A stretch of 64,000 bases of DNA from Apoderus coryli (taxonomy: Eukaryota; Arthropoda; Insecta; Coleoptera; Attelabidae): positions 6,578,260 through 6,642,259 of the forward strand of contig OU452205.1 in assembly GCA_911728435.2 (NCBI GenBank), read 5' to 3'. This document shows positions 11,605 through 22,974 of the stretch, piece after piece. The notes beneath the pieces were generated by a model. That model did no database searches, was not told where the DNA came from, and saw nothing but the letters and a program-made list of their open reading frames with translations. Positions within the stretch are counted from its first letter, which is position 1. Every line of letters starts with the position of its first letter. The translations under genes were made by a program, and so were the position numbers.

Positions 11605-12470
11605 CTACAGAAAAAAAAAATTAAAAAGAAAGATCTGAGATGCGAAGATGCGTCTCTCAGCTAACGGCCAAAATCCGAATTTTGTCAGTAACAGGCCGTG
11701 ATCACACCCACGAGGAGGAAAATATCCATCAATTTTAAATGACAAATATTTTAAAAACGTACGTTGGATACTCTCCAATCTCTGTATATGAACACGGTAG
11801 ATGGGCGACCAAATGATTGTAGCGAATTCCAAAATCGACAGAACAAAGGCGAAATAGAGACTTTTCAGGCAGTCTATATTGTTGAATTCTCTGATCTGTC
11901 TAAAAATAAATCCTAACATTCGCAAAGCATTATTTGCTCAATGTGGTAGTTAAAATATAAATCACCATCCAAGTATACACCAAGATCTTTGATTAACGCG
12001 CAGCGCTCGAAATTTGAATTATCGATGGTGTAGTTTCGGTGAAACGGAACTTGACGCAATGTCATCGACTTACATTTGATCAGATTTTGTGGAAGTCTAT
12101 TTAGATCACACCATTCTTAGAGCAGACACAGATCTGTTTGAAGCTGTGCGCAATCGTTCTCACAAACAACAGTACGATACAATTTTAAATCATCCGCAAA
12201 CAACAAATAATTGCTATTGAAACCAGAGCCAATATCGTTTACGAATATTGCAAAGAGAAGAGGAGCCAACGTACTGCCCTGCGGAGTTCCACTTGAGGCT
12301 GTGAATGAACTTGAACTGAATCCATTGTAGTCAACAAATTGTTGCCTTGCTCCCAGATAGGACTGAAAAAAATATATCAGATCCCTGCCGAAGCCAATGT
12401 CAATTAGAAAGTAAGCCAACATATTGTGATTTATTTTAGTAATTGTAAATGTATACCTATTGTCAGAAAC
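11605..12470 (-). pseudogene. LINE reverse-transcriptase fragment
   Basis: Two minus-strand frames belong to one broken RT. The first (12117-12422) has SGTPQGSTLAPLLFAIFVND and LLFADDLKLY, the RT motifs B and C with catalytic FADD. The second (11605-11925) has GFIFRQIREFNNIDCLKSLY and RTFLKYLSFKIDGYFPPRG from the C-terminal region. Stops and frameshifts lie between, so the copy cannot be active. It is related to the plus-strand fragment near 3.1-3.6 kb. Confidence 0.8.
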
Positions 12471-12484
12471 AAAATCCCTAATCG

Positions 12485-12743
12485 AACCATACGAAACAGA
12501 ACAGGAGTGCGAGACGCTGTTGAGACTACTCTACATCTGAAATGGAACTGGGCAGGCCATGTGGCCAGAATGAGAGATGGACGAAAACGATTATAGAATG
12601 GCGACCAAGATGCGAAGCTTTTAGAAATAGAGGCAGACCACCCACACGATGGACAGATAACATAAAACGGGTTGCAGGAAAATTTGAGAGAGGCTTTTGT
12701 TCAACAGTGGACAGTATAAGCTCGAAATGATGAGGATGATGAA
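12485..12743 (+). pseudogene. RTE-type LINE 3' end
   Basis: The plus strand reads RTGVRDAVETTLHLKWNWAG, HVARMRDGRKR, then EWRPRCEAFRNRGRPPTRW and TDNIKRVAG. This is the characteristic C-terminus of RTE-clade endonuclease/reverse transcriptases. The frame is broken after that point, and EAFVQQWT appears in another frame. The copy ends in a GATGAGGATGATGA tail, typical of RTE elements. The large foldback element begins at the very next base. Confidence 0.8.
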
Positions 12744-14610
12744 ATATACAGGGTGAGTCACGAGGAACTGTACATACTTCTACCATAAGTAGAGGCACAT
12801 TAGGGGATCATCAAATGACCATTAAAAACTGTCTCCTTGTTTTCATTATTAATATACAGGGTGAATTATGGATATTCACCAAAACAATGTTTAGTCATAT
12901 CTTTTCAATGATTAAGTCGATTTATCTCATTTTTTTATAGAAGTGTGTATTGGTGCCTGGCAACTAACTGACATATTCAGAATTGAGAAAATCCTGGTCC
13001 GTCTTCGAGAAAATTTGTGGGACTGCTTCATATTCAACACTTCACCCTGTATATGATTTTTCAAAAATCTGATATAATTTTTTCAGAGGGTATAAATAGA
13101 CAGTTAGACCTGGGTGTTTGAATTTTTTGTTACACTCACCTCACATTTCCAATTAAAGATTCATTTTAGAGCCAAATTGAAAATTGGCAATAATAAAGTA
13201 TCTTACTGTACAATAATGCTTAGTTATTAAAAAGAAATCTTCAAAATAGACAAAAACGACACTCACTGTGCTCCAGTATGGTAGATACGATAATTTGAAT
13301 TGATTTACAGGGCCGGATTTAAAAATCTGGCATATCTGGTTCATCCCAAAAATTCACCCTGTACGTAACTTTTTCCCCCGTAACAGACAGAAAACAGATA
13401 AAAAATGTTTGTAATAACCTAGTTTTCTTATTTGTTTGAGGAAAACTCATGTGTCTAATTATTTTAATCGGAATGAAATGAACAAGCCAGAGAAATGTTT
13501 ATTCATAAATTAAGAAATAAAATAAAATACAATAACCAAACAATAAAACAGTTTTAACAATGTGGAACAAAGTAAAAAACAATTTATCAAACATTACGAT
13601 TATAAAACACAACAGCTCATTAACGCAGAATTATTCACTGTTAATAATATGAGAAATGACCCATTGACAATCAGAAAATCCATTACACATTTAAACATTC
13701 GTCAAGAAAAGTGTATCAAGGCAGATGGATTTCATTTTGAACATCTTTTATAATCGTAATGTTTATTAAATTGTTTTTTACTTTGTTCCACATTGTTAAA
13801 ATTGTTTTATTGTTTGGTTATTGTTTTTTATTTTATTTCTTAATTTATGAATAAACATTTCCCTGGCTTGTTCATTTCATTCCGATTAAAATAATTAGAC
13901 ACATGAGTTTTCCTCAAACAAATAAGAAAAATAGGTTATTATAAACATATTTTATCTGTTTTCTGTCTATTACGGGTGGAAAAAGTTACATACAGGGTGA
14001 ATTATTGGGATGAACCAGGTATGCCAGATTTTTAAATCCGGCCCTGTAATTCAATTCAAATTATGGTATTTACCATACTGGAGCACAGTGTGTGGCGTTT
14101 CTGTCAATTTTGAATATTTATTTTTAATAACTAAACATTATTATACAGTAAGATACTTCATTATTGCCAGTTTTCAATTTGGCTCTAAAATGAATCTTTA
14201 ATTGGAAATGTGAGGTGAGTGTAACAAAAAATTCAAATTCCCAGGTCTAACTGTCTATTTATGCCCTCTGAAAAAATTATATCAGATTTTTGAAAAAGCA
14301 TGTACAGGGTGACGTGTTGAATATGAAGCAGTCCCACAAATTTTCTCGAAGACGGACCTGGATTTTCTCAATTCTGAATATGTCAGTTAGTTGCCAGGCA
14401 CCAATACACACTTCTATAAAAAAATGAGATAAATCGACTTAATCATTGAAAAGATATGACGAAACTTTGTTTTGGTGAATATTCATAATTCACCCTGTAT
14501 ATTAATAATGAAAACAAGGAGACAGTTTTTAATGGTCATTTGATGATCCCCTAATGTGCCTCTACTTATGGTAGAAGTATGTACAGTTCCTCGTGACTCA
14601 CCCTGTATAT
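12744..14610. mobile_element. Large foldback element, about 860-bp inverted arms
   Basis: Left arm 12744-13607 and right arm 13746-14610 are inverted copies with few mismatches, and a 138-bp spacer separates them. Both outer ends read ATATACAGGGTGAGTCAC, and a TA or TATA duplication is compatible with the flanks. Inside each arm the word ACAGGGTGA recurs (near 12857, 13040 and 13345, mirrored near 14495, 14303 and 13995), as if several shorter elements were nested. No transposase frame is present. The 63-codon frames in the two arms are mirror images of each other and do not resemble a known protein. Confidence 0.85.
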
Positions 14611-16010
14611 AGTACTATTATTATATTATTAATGGCAAACCTTTCTCTATCGAATGAAATAAAAATCAAATGAGATTTTACAAAAATACGTGTTTTTCTT
14701 AAAAATCAAAATGAGACCTCTAATTGCAAAACTCTTATGTTCATGACCATGACGACTGTCCCAACCTTTATGTCAAGTTTCTTGATACATTTAACACATT
14801 TTTATAGATTCTATACTGATTTATTTATTCATATTAGATAAATGAACATTTATTAAGTATTTTATGCCAAAATCTACCTAAATCTTTTCACAGATACACG
14901 CCATAAAAATATCGACTTTCTATATAGGTACATCATTTGCATACACGCTCAGTGCATTATTCCATTCACTTTCCTAAATTTATGCGATGGAACAATTTAT
15001 TTGACTATGAAAACATAATTTCTTTAGTAAACTATTCAAATTAGTTTCCAGTGATTGCTGTAAAATATACTAATTTATAAAAAATAATAGTAAAGTTATG
15101 ACTCTTCTGTTTGTGTTCTGCAAGTACCAGTAGTATAATGAAATATGAAACAATTCAATTAACATAGTTAACACCATCTGACGAAGTCGTTATGACTGCC
15201 TTTCATCCGGTTAAGCGTTTAATCAGGGTCGGTTTCTTTGAAAATTCTAAATGGCCCCTTAATTTACTGATTTTTGACAAATTTCACGCTTTTTATCTCT
15301 GAGGATGATGCAAATATCCCTTAATCGAAACGTTGGAAACAAATAAAATTGTTATTAGCGCAAGCCCAAATTTCAACGAAACTGAATTAACATTAAAAAA
15401 AAAAGTTGGGTTTGGCTATGCAATTTTATTATTCCAAAAGTGCATTTTATTGTTTTATAGAGAAAGTGAAATTAAACGCGTATAGGTTACAGATAGTAAG
15501 AAATGGTGAAATATGGGTATGATGAGTGAATATAGGATTTTTTTATAAAGGACTTCAATCAATTTGTTATTATGGAATCGTATAACATTTGTTCGGGTTC
15601 CTATATTGAACGCCAAACACTAACAGGGCTACTATGTAATAATTTTGCATGCGTTCACATTATTTGTCATAAGATCTTTTGTAATCTAGTTCAAAAGATG
15701 GCTTTGAATGCATCTAGGGCTTCTGCTAACGAAAATCGTTCATCGTCCACGAAATTTATTTTTGATGTTTGAGAACAAAAATAATCACCCATAAATTTTG
15801 TTTTAGTAATTGTAGGGCTTCGTTAAATAAGGATGCCAAACATAATTTTAAAATAAGACTATTTTCATTCATAAACAACAAAAATCTAAATTAACCTCTC
15901 AACATCACAAGAAGAAGCATAGACTTCATCTGTCATTTCATATTTCTGACGTATCTCCTTCAATGTCAACGTCAACTGTCTTGTCAACATTGGGAGCGTA
16001 GACACACTAC
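14611..16010. other. Intergenic DNA with one weak hammerhead-like motif
   Basis: No gene is supported. At 15299-15337 a plus-strand sequence reads CTGAGGA, a loop, then ATCGAAACGTTGG. This resembles the hammerhead relics seen in Penelope-like element termini, but stem II is poor. Confidence 0.35.
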
Positions 16011-16014
16011 ACAT

Positions 16015-16275
16015 AACGAGAGACAAAAATGTCTACATAATAGTCCATTGTTTGAGGAAATGTGTGAGCGCTCGCATTGTCTTGATGAAGAATGATCCGA
16101 CGACGATTTCCTTAATTCACCAAAGACTTCCGGCAAATAAATTGTTTTGTACCAATCAGAATTTGACGTTATACGTTCCTCTAAGGGTGCAGTGCCACAC
16201 GATTAGTATTTCTGAAAAAAGAGGCGACAATTTATTTTGAAGTGCTTCGTATATGAACGACTTTTGTTGGATTAA
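16015..16275 (-). pseudogene. mariner transposase fragment
   Basis: The minus strand carries, in shifted frames, SDWYKTIYLPEVFGELRKS and NRRRIILHQDNASAHTF. HQDNASAHT contains the second catalytic aspartate of mariner (DD34D) transposases. The copy is frameshifted and lacks both ends. It differs from the mariner relic at 48788-49620, which reads NSEWYTTICLPVVFQEIRK in the same place. Confidence 0.7.
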
Positions 16276-16538
16276 GCTCATCTTATTTAGTATCGCAGTG
16301 GAATATGTTAATTTTTAATGAACTATACTATTCATTAATAGCAAGTCATATATTTTTTATTGATAACTTCAAATTTAATTTTTTTACTGGTAACTTATTG
16401 AAAATAATAATAATTCAATTTGTACAGGGATGAAAACTCCCCCTCACGAACTGTGCATCTGTCCAATACTGGATGTGTTTTTTTTTTGTTTGGGCCAAGG
16501 AAATCAAATCTCGATAGACACCCCTACCACTTCCCTGG

Positions 16539-16556
16539 GTGTGTGTGTGTGTGTGT
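16539..16556. repeat. (GT)n microsatellite
   Basis: Nine consecutive GT dinucleotides. Confidence 0.9.
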
Positions 16557-16759
16557 GGTAGACTTTAACTTCACTAAATCTCTCCCTCATTTGTTGTCTG
16601 GCTCGTGAACCATCCCTGATTGTCCTATCTTGCTGTTGTCCTCTGTTGGTGATGCCTAGAAAACACTCTGTAACTTACATTTAGATTAGTTGAGTTGACC
16701 CGAAATAAGGAGCAAACAATTTCAATTGATGTCTTCATTCTTCATGCTGGGGATTCCTT

Positions 16760-17045
16760 CGTCAGACTTGACTCCTTGGTCTCTGGTACCGCCTGGCACC
16801 GTCTTCTACATCGTAATTGACTGCTTCGCGAATCAGTGGGTTTGCATGTATCTCTGCCATTGCAAAGACCTTCTGAGCTCTTAACCTCATAGGTTCCCTC
16901 AAGAAGTCGAAGTTGAGGTCCCTTCGGATGCGTTTTACACAAACCAAGGTGCACCCACTGCCATCCTTCTTGCTTTGTTCTTCGTGGCCTCTAATCGTTC
17001 CACGAACGAGGGTGGCGCGTATCCCCATGCTGGACTGGCATAGGT
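16760..17045 (-). pseudogene. LINE ORF2 C-terminal fragment (jockey/R1-like)
   Basis: Across two frames the minus strand reads ASPAWGYAPPSFVERLEATK, NKARRMAVGAPWFV, then RRDLNFDFLREPMRLRAQKV and HANPLIREAVNYD. YAxPAWGYA and the xAPWxVxN / L..H.NPLI..A blocks are typical of the region after the RT domain in jockey and related elements. One frameshift splits the sequence. Confidence 0.7.
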
Positions 17046-17299
17046 CGCAAGACTGCCTTAATCATTTGGAGCTTGACCTGCAAGGGCATCATTTCGAAAT
17101 GATGATGTTGATGATATTAAATCGATGCCCATCGATAGCACACCATCCGAGCGATAGGTTCATCACATAACTTCTGTAAGATCCTTTACATATTTGGCTC
17201 AAAAGCTTAAACAAAACGCCAAATCGAGGAAAATGTACATCGACGTCAGGGGAAGGAATTTTCATGGGGTTATTATGAAACATCGAAAGCCAATCGCAT

Positions 17300-18390
17300 A
17301 CGAATCAGATCAGAAAAAAATTATTGTTATCTCAAGAGTGTTCGATCTCAATTTCTGATTGAGGTTGAACTATTGCCGCAAGGACTGCAACTGAGTCTAT
17401 TGACCTCTTGATACTAGATGTCGCCAAAAATATTTTGTTGTAAATAAAGTAAAATTAAGTCAGTAATTTGTCAGCTTTTGCTTTTCCCGTTACTCTATTG
17501 AAAAGTAGATTAGCGGGAATTTTAAAATTTTCAAGAGCATTTAAAATATTGTCGTGTGACTCAGCTTTCTGTATAAACGAGTTACCTACTCATTATTATG
17601 ACCTCGCATTTTATGTTAGTTAGTAGTAAGTAGTACTACGATGACGATGTATCAAAATTGTTTTAAATAATCAGTAGGTATTTCCTGTAGACTCTTTCAA
17701 TTTGAAACAACAATTTCAGTTAGCAACTAGCCATAATATTAATGAACAGTGGACTTGTCTAATTACTAAACAAGTTGCACCACACCTCGTATAGAAACTA
17801 CTAACATTTAGGTATGTGGGTAAAAGATGTCATAATATTGATTTATGGTACATTCATTTTACAGTGCGGACACAATCAAGACATGTCTGTATACCGTTAC
17901 GCACCTCATAAGAAGAAGAGCCCTAAAAAATTATTAAATTCGAGTTTTTGGTTAATGTTTAGAATCAAATATTCCCTCTTCAAAAATATTTTTATCGAGA
18001 CATTTTTAAAAATTCAACTTTTCGATACATGGGAGGAGGGTGATGGTGAGGGCTTGGCGTCATTGATTACTACAAATTATTAAATACCCCAAATGGGTAA
18101 AAGATATAGAGCCATAATGCGATATAAGTTAATTGCGGTTGTCTCAAAATTTCTATTGACTCTCTGATTTAACGTTGATAAAAAAAGGGTGAATTAACAA
18201 TCAAATTGGAATTTTCTAATAAAATCTTGTGTTGAGTTTCTTCACAATATTCGGCGCAGGGGGCGTAATGGCCAGTGTTCCGCGGAACACGGGCCCGGTA
18301 TCCTCAAGGGATTACATTTATTTGACTTGATAAAAGTTTTATCACAAATTATATATATATTTTTTTCTTATTTATTATTCTTGAACCTTG
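17300..18390. other. Intergenic DNA with a possible hAT terminal scrap
   Basis: No gene is supported. At about 18255-18300 a GC-rich scrap (GGCGCAGGGGGCGTAATGG, then TGTTCCGCGGAACAC) resembles hAT-end sequence but has no partner. Confidence 0.35.
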
Positions 18391-18398
18391 ATCTTCAA

Positions 18399-18790
18399 TT
18401 TCTTTTATTTTTCTTTTATTGGGATGAGGTTCACAATTTTACACAAAAAAAATATTTTTTTTTAAACTATTTCTTTAATGGTTTCATCATTCATTCATCT
18501 TTTTTTTTCACGCTTCGACTAGACTCAGCTTGCCTTTTTCAAGAAATTCTTTTTTTTTTCAATTCACAAACATTTTTTTTTCTTTTTTTTATATTATTAC
18601 ATTTTCGTTTCAAGTACGTATACACGACCTTGTTCTACAATCTGACTCGTGAATGTTTGTGAATTGAAAAAAAAATAATTTCTTGAAAAAGACAAGCTGA
18701 GTCTAGGCGAAAAAGATTACATGACACAAAAAAAAAGAAATTTGTGTAAAATTGTGAACCTCATCCTAATACAAGAAAAATAAAAGAAAA
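18399..18790. repeat. Foldback element rich in A/T runs
   Basis: Arms 18399-18575 and 18649-18790 are inverted copies. They share GGATGAGGTTCACAATTTTA, then AGACTCAGCTTG, TTTTTCAAGAAATT and CAATTCACAAACATT, in mirrored order. The arms differ mostly in T/A run lengths. The spacer is about 73 bp, and no protein is encoded. Confidence 0.8.
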
Positions 18791-19229
18791 ACAAATTATA
18801 TTGACTTCTTATAACACAACAGAGGCTGCCGAAGCAAATTCTTTGAAAAAATACTAGAAATATTTGAAACTGTCATATTAATCGTTTTGCAAACAAAAAT
18901 TTTGTAATGTACTAATGCTCTTTCGAAACTACTGCAAAATAATCAGCAAAACCTTGAACAAGCCTCAAAAATGTTTAATACTGCTCTCGAAAATATCAAA
19001 ACACTTAGAAATAATTTTGATATATTGATAAGCGAATAAGTAGTTTGGCTGCGGAATGGGGAATAAAGGCGGAGTTTTCAGAAAAGAGAATAACTAGACC
19101 TAAACTATTCTTTGATGAAAAGAAAAATTATTTTCAAGTAGAATCAAATGAAGACTTGTTCAAAATATTATTATATATTTATGGTATTTTTTGAGCCGTT
19201 ACAATGTTGGCTTTTTAATAGTAAGATAA

Positions 19230-19680
19230 TATACAGGGTGTGCCATTTGAAAAAATCAAGACTTCTATGGGTTTGCAAAATGTCATCACCCTGTATGATG
19301 GGTAGCTTTTCGAACCAATGTGTAATGGATTATTTTACTACAGGATGTTGTACATCTTATGAAATACCCACTATTTACAAAACGCAGTGGCGTAACTATA
19401 AAAAATGGCTTTTAATGGTATGCATTTAACTATGCATTTTAGAGGAAACAAACCTTAATCAACATCATTTAATAAGATATCTGATTCGAAAGCAAAAATA
19501 ATATCTAGGGTCTTCCATTTAAAAAAACGTAAGTTAGATATGCTACGGGATAATGTAACACCCTGTATAAATGGCGCCTATTTTACAATGTAGTCCTAAT
19601 AGGTCTACAAAATCAGACGTTGAAAGAATTTTGAAAATCTGAATAGTTTTGCCACAGTCTAAGATGACTCACCCTGTATA
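19230..19680. repeat. Cluster of 'ACAGGGTG' short repeats
   Basis: ATACAGGGTGTGCCATTTGA starts at 19230. Inverted ends (CACCCTGTAT) occur near 19288, 19558 and 19671. The pieces look like nested or clustered short MITE-like elements of the family found throughout the window. Confidence 0.5.
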
Positions 19681-19768
19681 ATATAATTTGAAATCCTCTT
19701 GTGAAGAAGATAACGTAAAAGTTGGAGCCAATGCTGATGACGGATAAGTTCATAGACAGAACAACACA
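19680..19768 (+). repeat. Dispersed repeat, copy 2
   Basis: Second copy of the roughly 95-bp sequence at 5136-5231, joined on its left to CACCCTGTATA. Confidence 0.6.
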
Positions 19769-20368
19769 TGTATATCAATTCGATTTAATAAATTTTTCAA
19801 ATTATTCAACGGTTGTTTTGTTTTTATCGATATTGTGCTAGAATAGGCACAGTTTAAAATTTTTCCACAAAAACTTTAAAACAAAAACAGAACTTAAAGA
19901 AAACAAACTAAAATGAAACACAGACACGATAAGTGCATTTAGTGAAACACCGACATAACAAACGCTGTAAGTATTTTTGGAGATTGTTTAATCTAAAGTA
20001 ATTAAATTTAATTCACCCAGTATAATGATTTATAGTAGTTCAGACCTATACCAATACATAACTAATTTCAAAATCAGCCAGAGGACAATAAGAGAGAAAT
20101 TAATCAAGGCATAAAAGTCGAATCGGATAAAAATGACTAATATCAATTTGTCACCAAGGCGCCAGAGTGTGGAATTCGCAAAACCTAAGGAGAAAGTTAA
20201 ATTTTTGTTTAAAAACAATATGTTGTTATTTAAGCCTGTCTGCAGATGGTGTAATATACCTACAGAATCGCATATGATGAAATAACTTAGGTACTATCCA
20301 AATTGATCATGTCGTGTGATTAGTAATACTTATAATAAATGTGAGATATGTCGAAATAAGAGTAACAG

Positions 20369-20507
20369 CAGTGGCGGCTCGTCAGGGCAGGCAAGACAGG
20401 AGTGCCTACTCAGATTTGATTTCAGGGACATTTTTATAATAGTAATTATTCTATGTATCTACTATTATTTTTTTTAATGTGAAAACTGCTCTAATTTTAC
20501 GCCACTG
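20369..20507. mobile_element. Short hAT-like non-autonomous element
   Basis: A 139-bp stretch begins CAGTGGCGGCTCGTCAGGG and ends TTTTACGCCACTG, so CAGTGGCG / CGCCACTG form the inverted ends. An 8-bp target duplication was sought and not found, so the boundaries or the single-event origin are uncertain. Confidence 0.55.
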
Positions 20508-20827
20508 CTCACAACAGCAATATAATAATAATAATAATATTTATTTACAAATAGCAAAATAAATCACAATTGTTGATATAATTATTAATTAACATTGTAA
20601 ATAAACAAAAACATAGAGTTAAGTATTATAACTTGTACTCTGAAATAGATAAAGTTACTAATTTTTTCCCTTGGTTATCCAATTTTCCACCTGATATACA
20701 TATCCAATAGTAGGTGCCCCGGAGCCATCGCGCGGCAACAACAATATCACATGCGAAGCACAGCTTGTTTAAGCACACCAGACATCGTCGCACCCGCACA
20801 AAAATCCCAGGACCACCACAAAGTTTC

Positions 20828-22600
20828 TTTTTTTTTTTTTTTTTTTTCCTTCAAGCTACATAACAAATGACAACTCAAAACAAAACAAATAATTTTTAAA
20901 TTATTGGAATTAGCAGGCCATGAACATATTCTCTTCCTTTTGAAAGTATCCATCTTTTTAATTTAGATTTATACATATTCAGCGAATTGATTCTTTTGAG
21001 CTCGTTAGGTAAGCAATTGTACAACTTAGGCCCCAAGTAAATAAAGCTTCGCTGGGTAAGGGATTTATCGATTTTGGGCAGTCTCAAATTTTCGCGACTC
21101 CTTGTTTGATAGTGATGCGAAACCATGGATGAAGCATCCCTCATCCTATATTGTCTGACAAGTATTGTATAGGAAAATAACTGTCTCACATCCAGTAGTT
21201 TGGCTTCACTGTATAATACGTCCGTAGGGTATGTAAATTCTTTTTGAAATATTCTCCTAATTATCCATTTTTGTAATTTTTTAAGATGGTACAAATGATT
21301 ATCAGTTGTACCTCCCCATGCTATTATTCCGTAAGTCAAGTGAGGCTCTACAAGTGCATGATATAATATTTTTAGGTGATTTAGATTTAAAAGAGTAGAC
21401 AAATACTTGAACTTATATAGAAGAACGCGCAGTTTTTTAACTGTTTGATCAGCATGCATATTCCACCTGAAATGACTGTCCATGTACAGACCCAAATATT
21501 TTATATTGTTGCATCCGTTTATGGTAACATTTAGGCAATTATCACTGACTTGAAGTGTGTTAAAATCAGGCAAATTACTACTGTATGATGTAAATGGTAC
21601 AAAACTTGTCTTGCCAACATTCACTGTCAGAAGTTTTTTATTAAAGTAGTGTAAGAATTGTTTGAAATCATGTTCTATTAATTTTTTTAGTTCATTCCAA
21701 GTGTCACCCTTATAAATTATTGCGGTATCATCAGCAAAACTGACCGTGTCACCACATGATTTGAGAGAATACAAGTCGTTTATGTAGATGTTAAACAAGA
21801 TGGGTCCCAAGACTGTACCCTGAGGGACACCACACTCAATCATCCGAGTTTCACTCTCTGAGTTTTCAATACAGACAGTTTGTTTCCTATTTTCCAGATA
21901 ACTCTTCATAAGAGCATATGAGGAACCCCTGAATCCTACAGACTCTAGCACCTTTAGAAGTTGGACATGACTAACGGTATCAAATGCCTTTGCTAGATCA
22001 ACGAACACGCATATTACCGGTTTTCTCATTTCAATCTGTTTATATATTTCTCCAGTTACGTAAGCAATGGCATCTTGTGTTGACATTTTTTCCCGGAATC
22101 CAAACTGTTTATCCGATATTAATTTATACTTTTTTAAGAAGCTCGTTATTCGCTTGTGTAGTATTTTCTCAAACACCTTTGCCAGTGTGGATATCAGGGA
22201 TATCGGTCTGTAGTTAGTCACATCCAACCTACTTCCGCTTCCTTTAAAAATCGGTTTAATTTTACTAATCTTAAAATCATCTGGAAAAATGCCTTGTTGT
22301 AGTGACCTATTTATTATAAATGTTAGAGGTGGTGCTATCGTATCCGCGTTCAATTTAATGGTTTCGGATTTTAAATTATCATAACCAGGAGTTTTGCCAT
22401 CTTTTAAATTTTTAATAACGTTTACGACTTCATCCTCGTTCGCATCATACAAATACATGGAATGCGGATTTCGCGAGTTTTTATTGTATTCTAAATCATG
22501 ATCGCATTGCTTAATTTTAGATGCTAAATTTGTCCCAACTGATATAGCAGTGATAATGTCATACCCATCCTGCATGTAGTTAGAATGAACTGAATAGCTC
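20828..22600 (-). mobile_element. 5'-truncated LINE with long intact RT frame
   Basis: A non-LTR retrotransposon on the minus strand ends in a 21-base poly(A) (T-run at 20828-20848 on the plus strand). A 3' UTR of about 47 bp precedes it. The 5' end is lost near 22600. It encodes the 559-residue RT described separately. No target-site duplication was identified. Confidence 0.8.
20896..22575 (-). CDS. Non-LTR retrotransposon reverse transcriptase
   Basis: The longest minus-strand frame (559 codons) is open to its stop without internal breaks. It copies element RNA into DNA at a nicked chromosomal site. RT motifs are in order: PGYDNL near residue 63, NYRPISL at 121, KQFGFRE at 156, VDLAKAFDTVSH (motif A) at 192, GVPQGTVLGPILFN (motif B) at 249 and SFADDTAI (motif C, catalytic FADD) at 279. 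The thumb/connection region YLGLYMDSHFRW and the terminal RSFIYLGPKLYNCLP follow. The endonuclease and ORF1 are absent, so the copy is 5'-truncated but relatively young. It most resembles jockey/CR1-type elements, and the exact clade was not tested. Confidence 0.85.
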   Translation of the reverse strand: MQDGYDIITAISVGTNLASKIKQCDHDLEYNKNSRNPHSMYLYDANEDEVVNVIKNLKDGKTPGYDNLKSETIKLNADTIAPPLTFIINRSLQQGIFPDDFKISKIKPIFKGSGSRLDVTNYRPISLISTLAKVFEKILHKRITSFLKKYKLISDKQFGFREKMSTQDAIAYVTGEIYKQIEMRKPVICVFVDLAKAFDTVSHVQLLKVLESVGFRGSSYALMKSYLENRKQTVCIENSESETRMIECGVPQGTVLGPILFNIYINDLYSLKSCGDTVSFADDTAIIYKGDTWNELKKLIEHDFKQFLHYFNKKLLTVNVGKTSFVPFTSYSSNLPDFNTLQVSDNCLNVTINGCNNIKYLGLYMDSHFRWNMHADQTVKKLRVLLYKFKYLSTLLNLNHLKILYHALVEPHLTYGIIAWGGTTDNHLYHLKKLQKWIIRRIFQKEFTYPTDVLYSEAKLLDVRQLFSYTILVRQYRMRDASSMVSHHYQTRSRENLRLPKIDKSLTQRSFIYLGPKLYNCLPNELKRINSLNMYKSKLKRWILSKGREYVHGLLIPII

Positions 22601-22974
22601 TACTGTTAACCTTCAACCGCTCAGTCTAAACTAAACGCAGGCACCTAGCCACCTGCCTGCTTCCTATTAATATACACGCATATTATTGCATATAAGATTG
22701 TATTGGAGATTTTACGAAAATTCCCTAACAGCAGGAAATAAAATGTAGGGTTTATAAGTTTTCATACTAAATCAGATTTATCAAAAAAGTCTAAATTTTA
22801 GAGATGTCATGGGTTTTTGTAAAATAATAGACAATACACAGGTATTTTTATTGTTACTATATAGGATAGGTACCTAGGTATTTTATTTGTTTAGTGTTAT
22901 AAATATGTCTCATTAATATCTATAGAAGTATACTAGTGTAAGAAAATCTCAAAAACAACCAAATCCACCTATCC

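Noticed and set aside
13153..14201. Mirrored 63-codon frames in the foldback arms
   Set aside because: They are the same sequence read from the two arms, start and stop by chance, and match no family.
15299..15337. Hammerhead-like CTGAGGA...GAAACGTTGG
   Set aside because: Only a short, poor stem II can be drawn and stem I is weak, so it is mentioned as a relic and not annotated as a ribozyme.
18327..18662. Phe/Leu-rich 111-codon frame
   Set aside because: It runs through T-homopolymers of a foldback arm. The pattern is low-complexity DNA, not a membrane protein.
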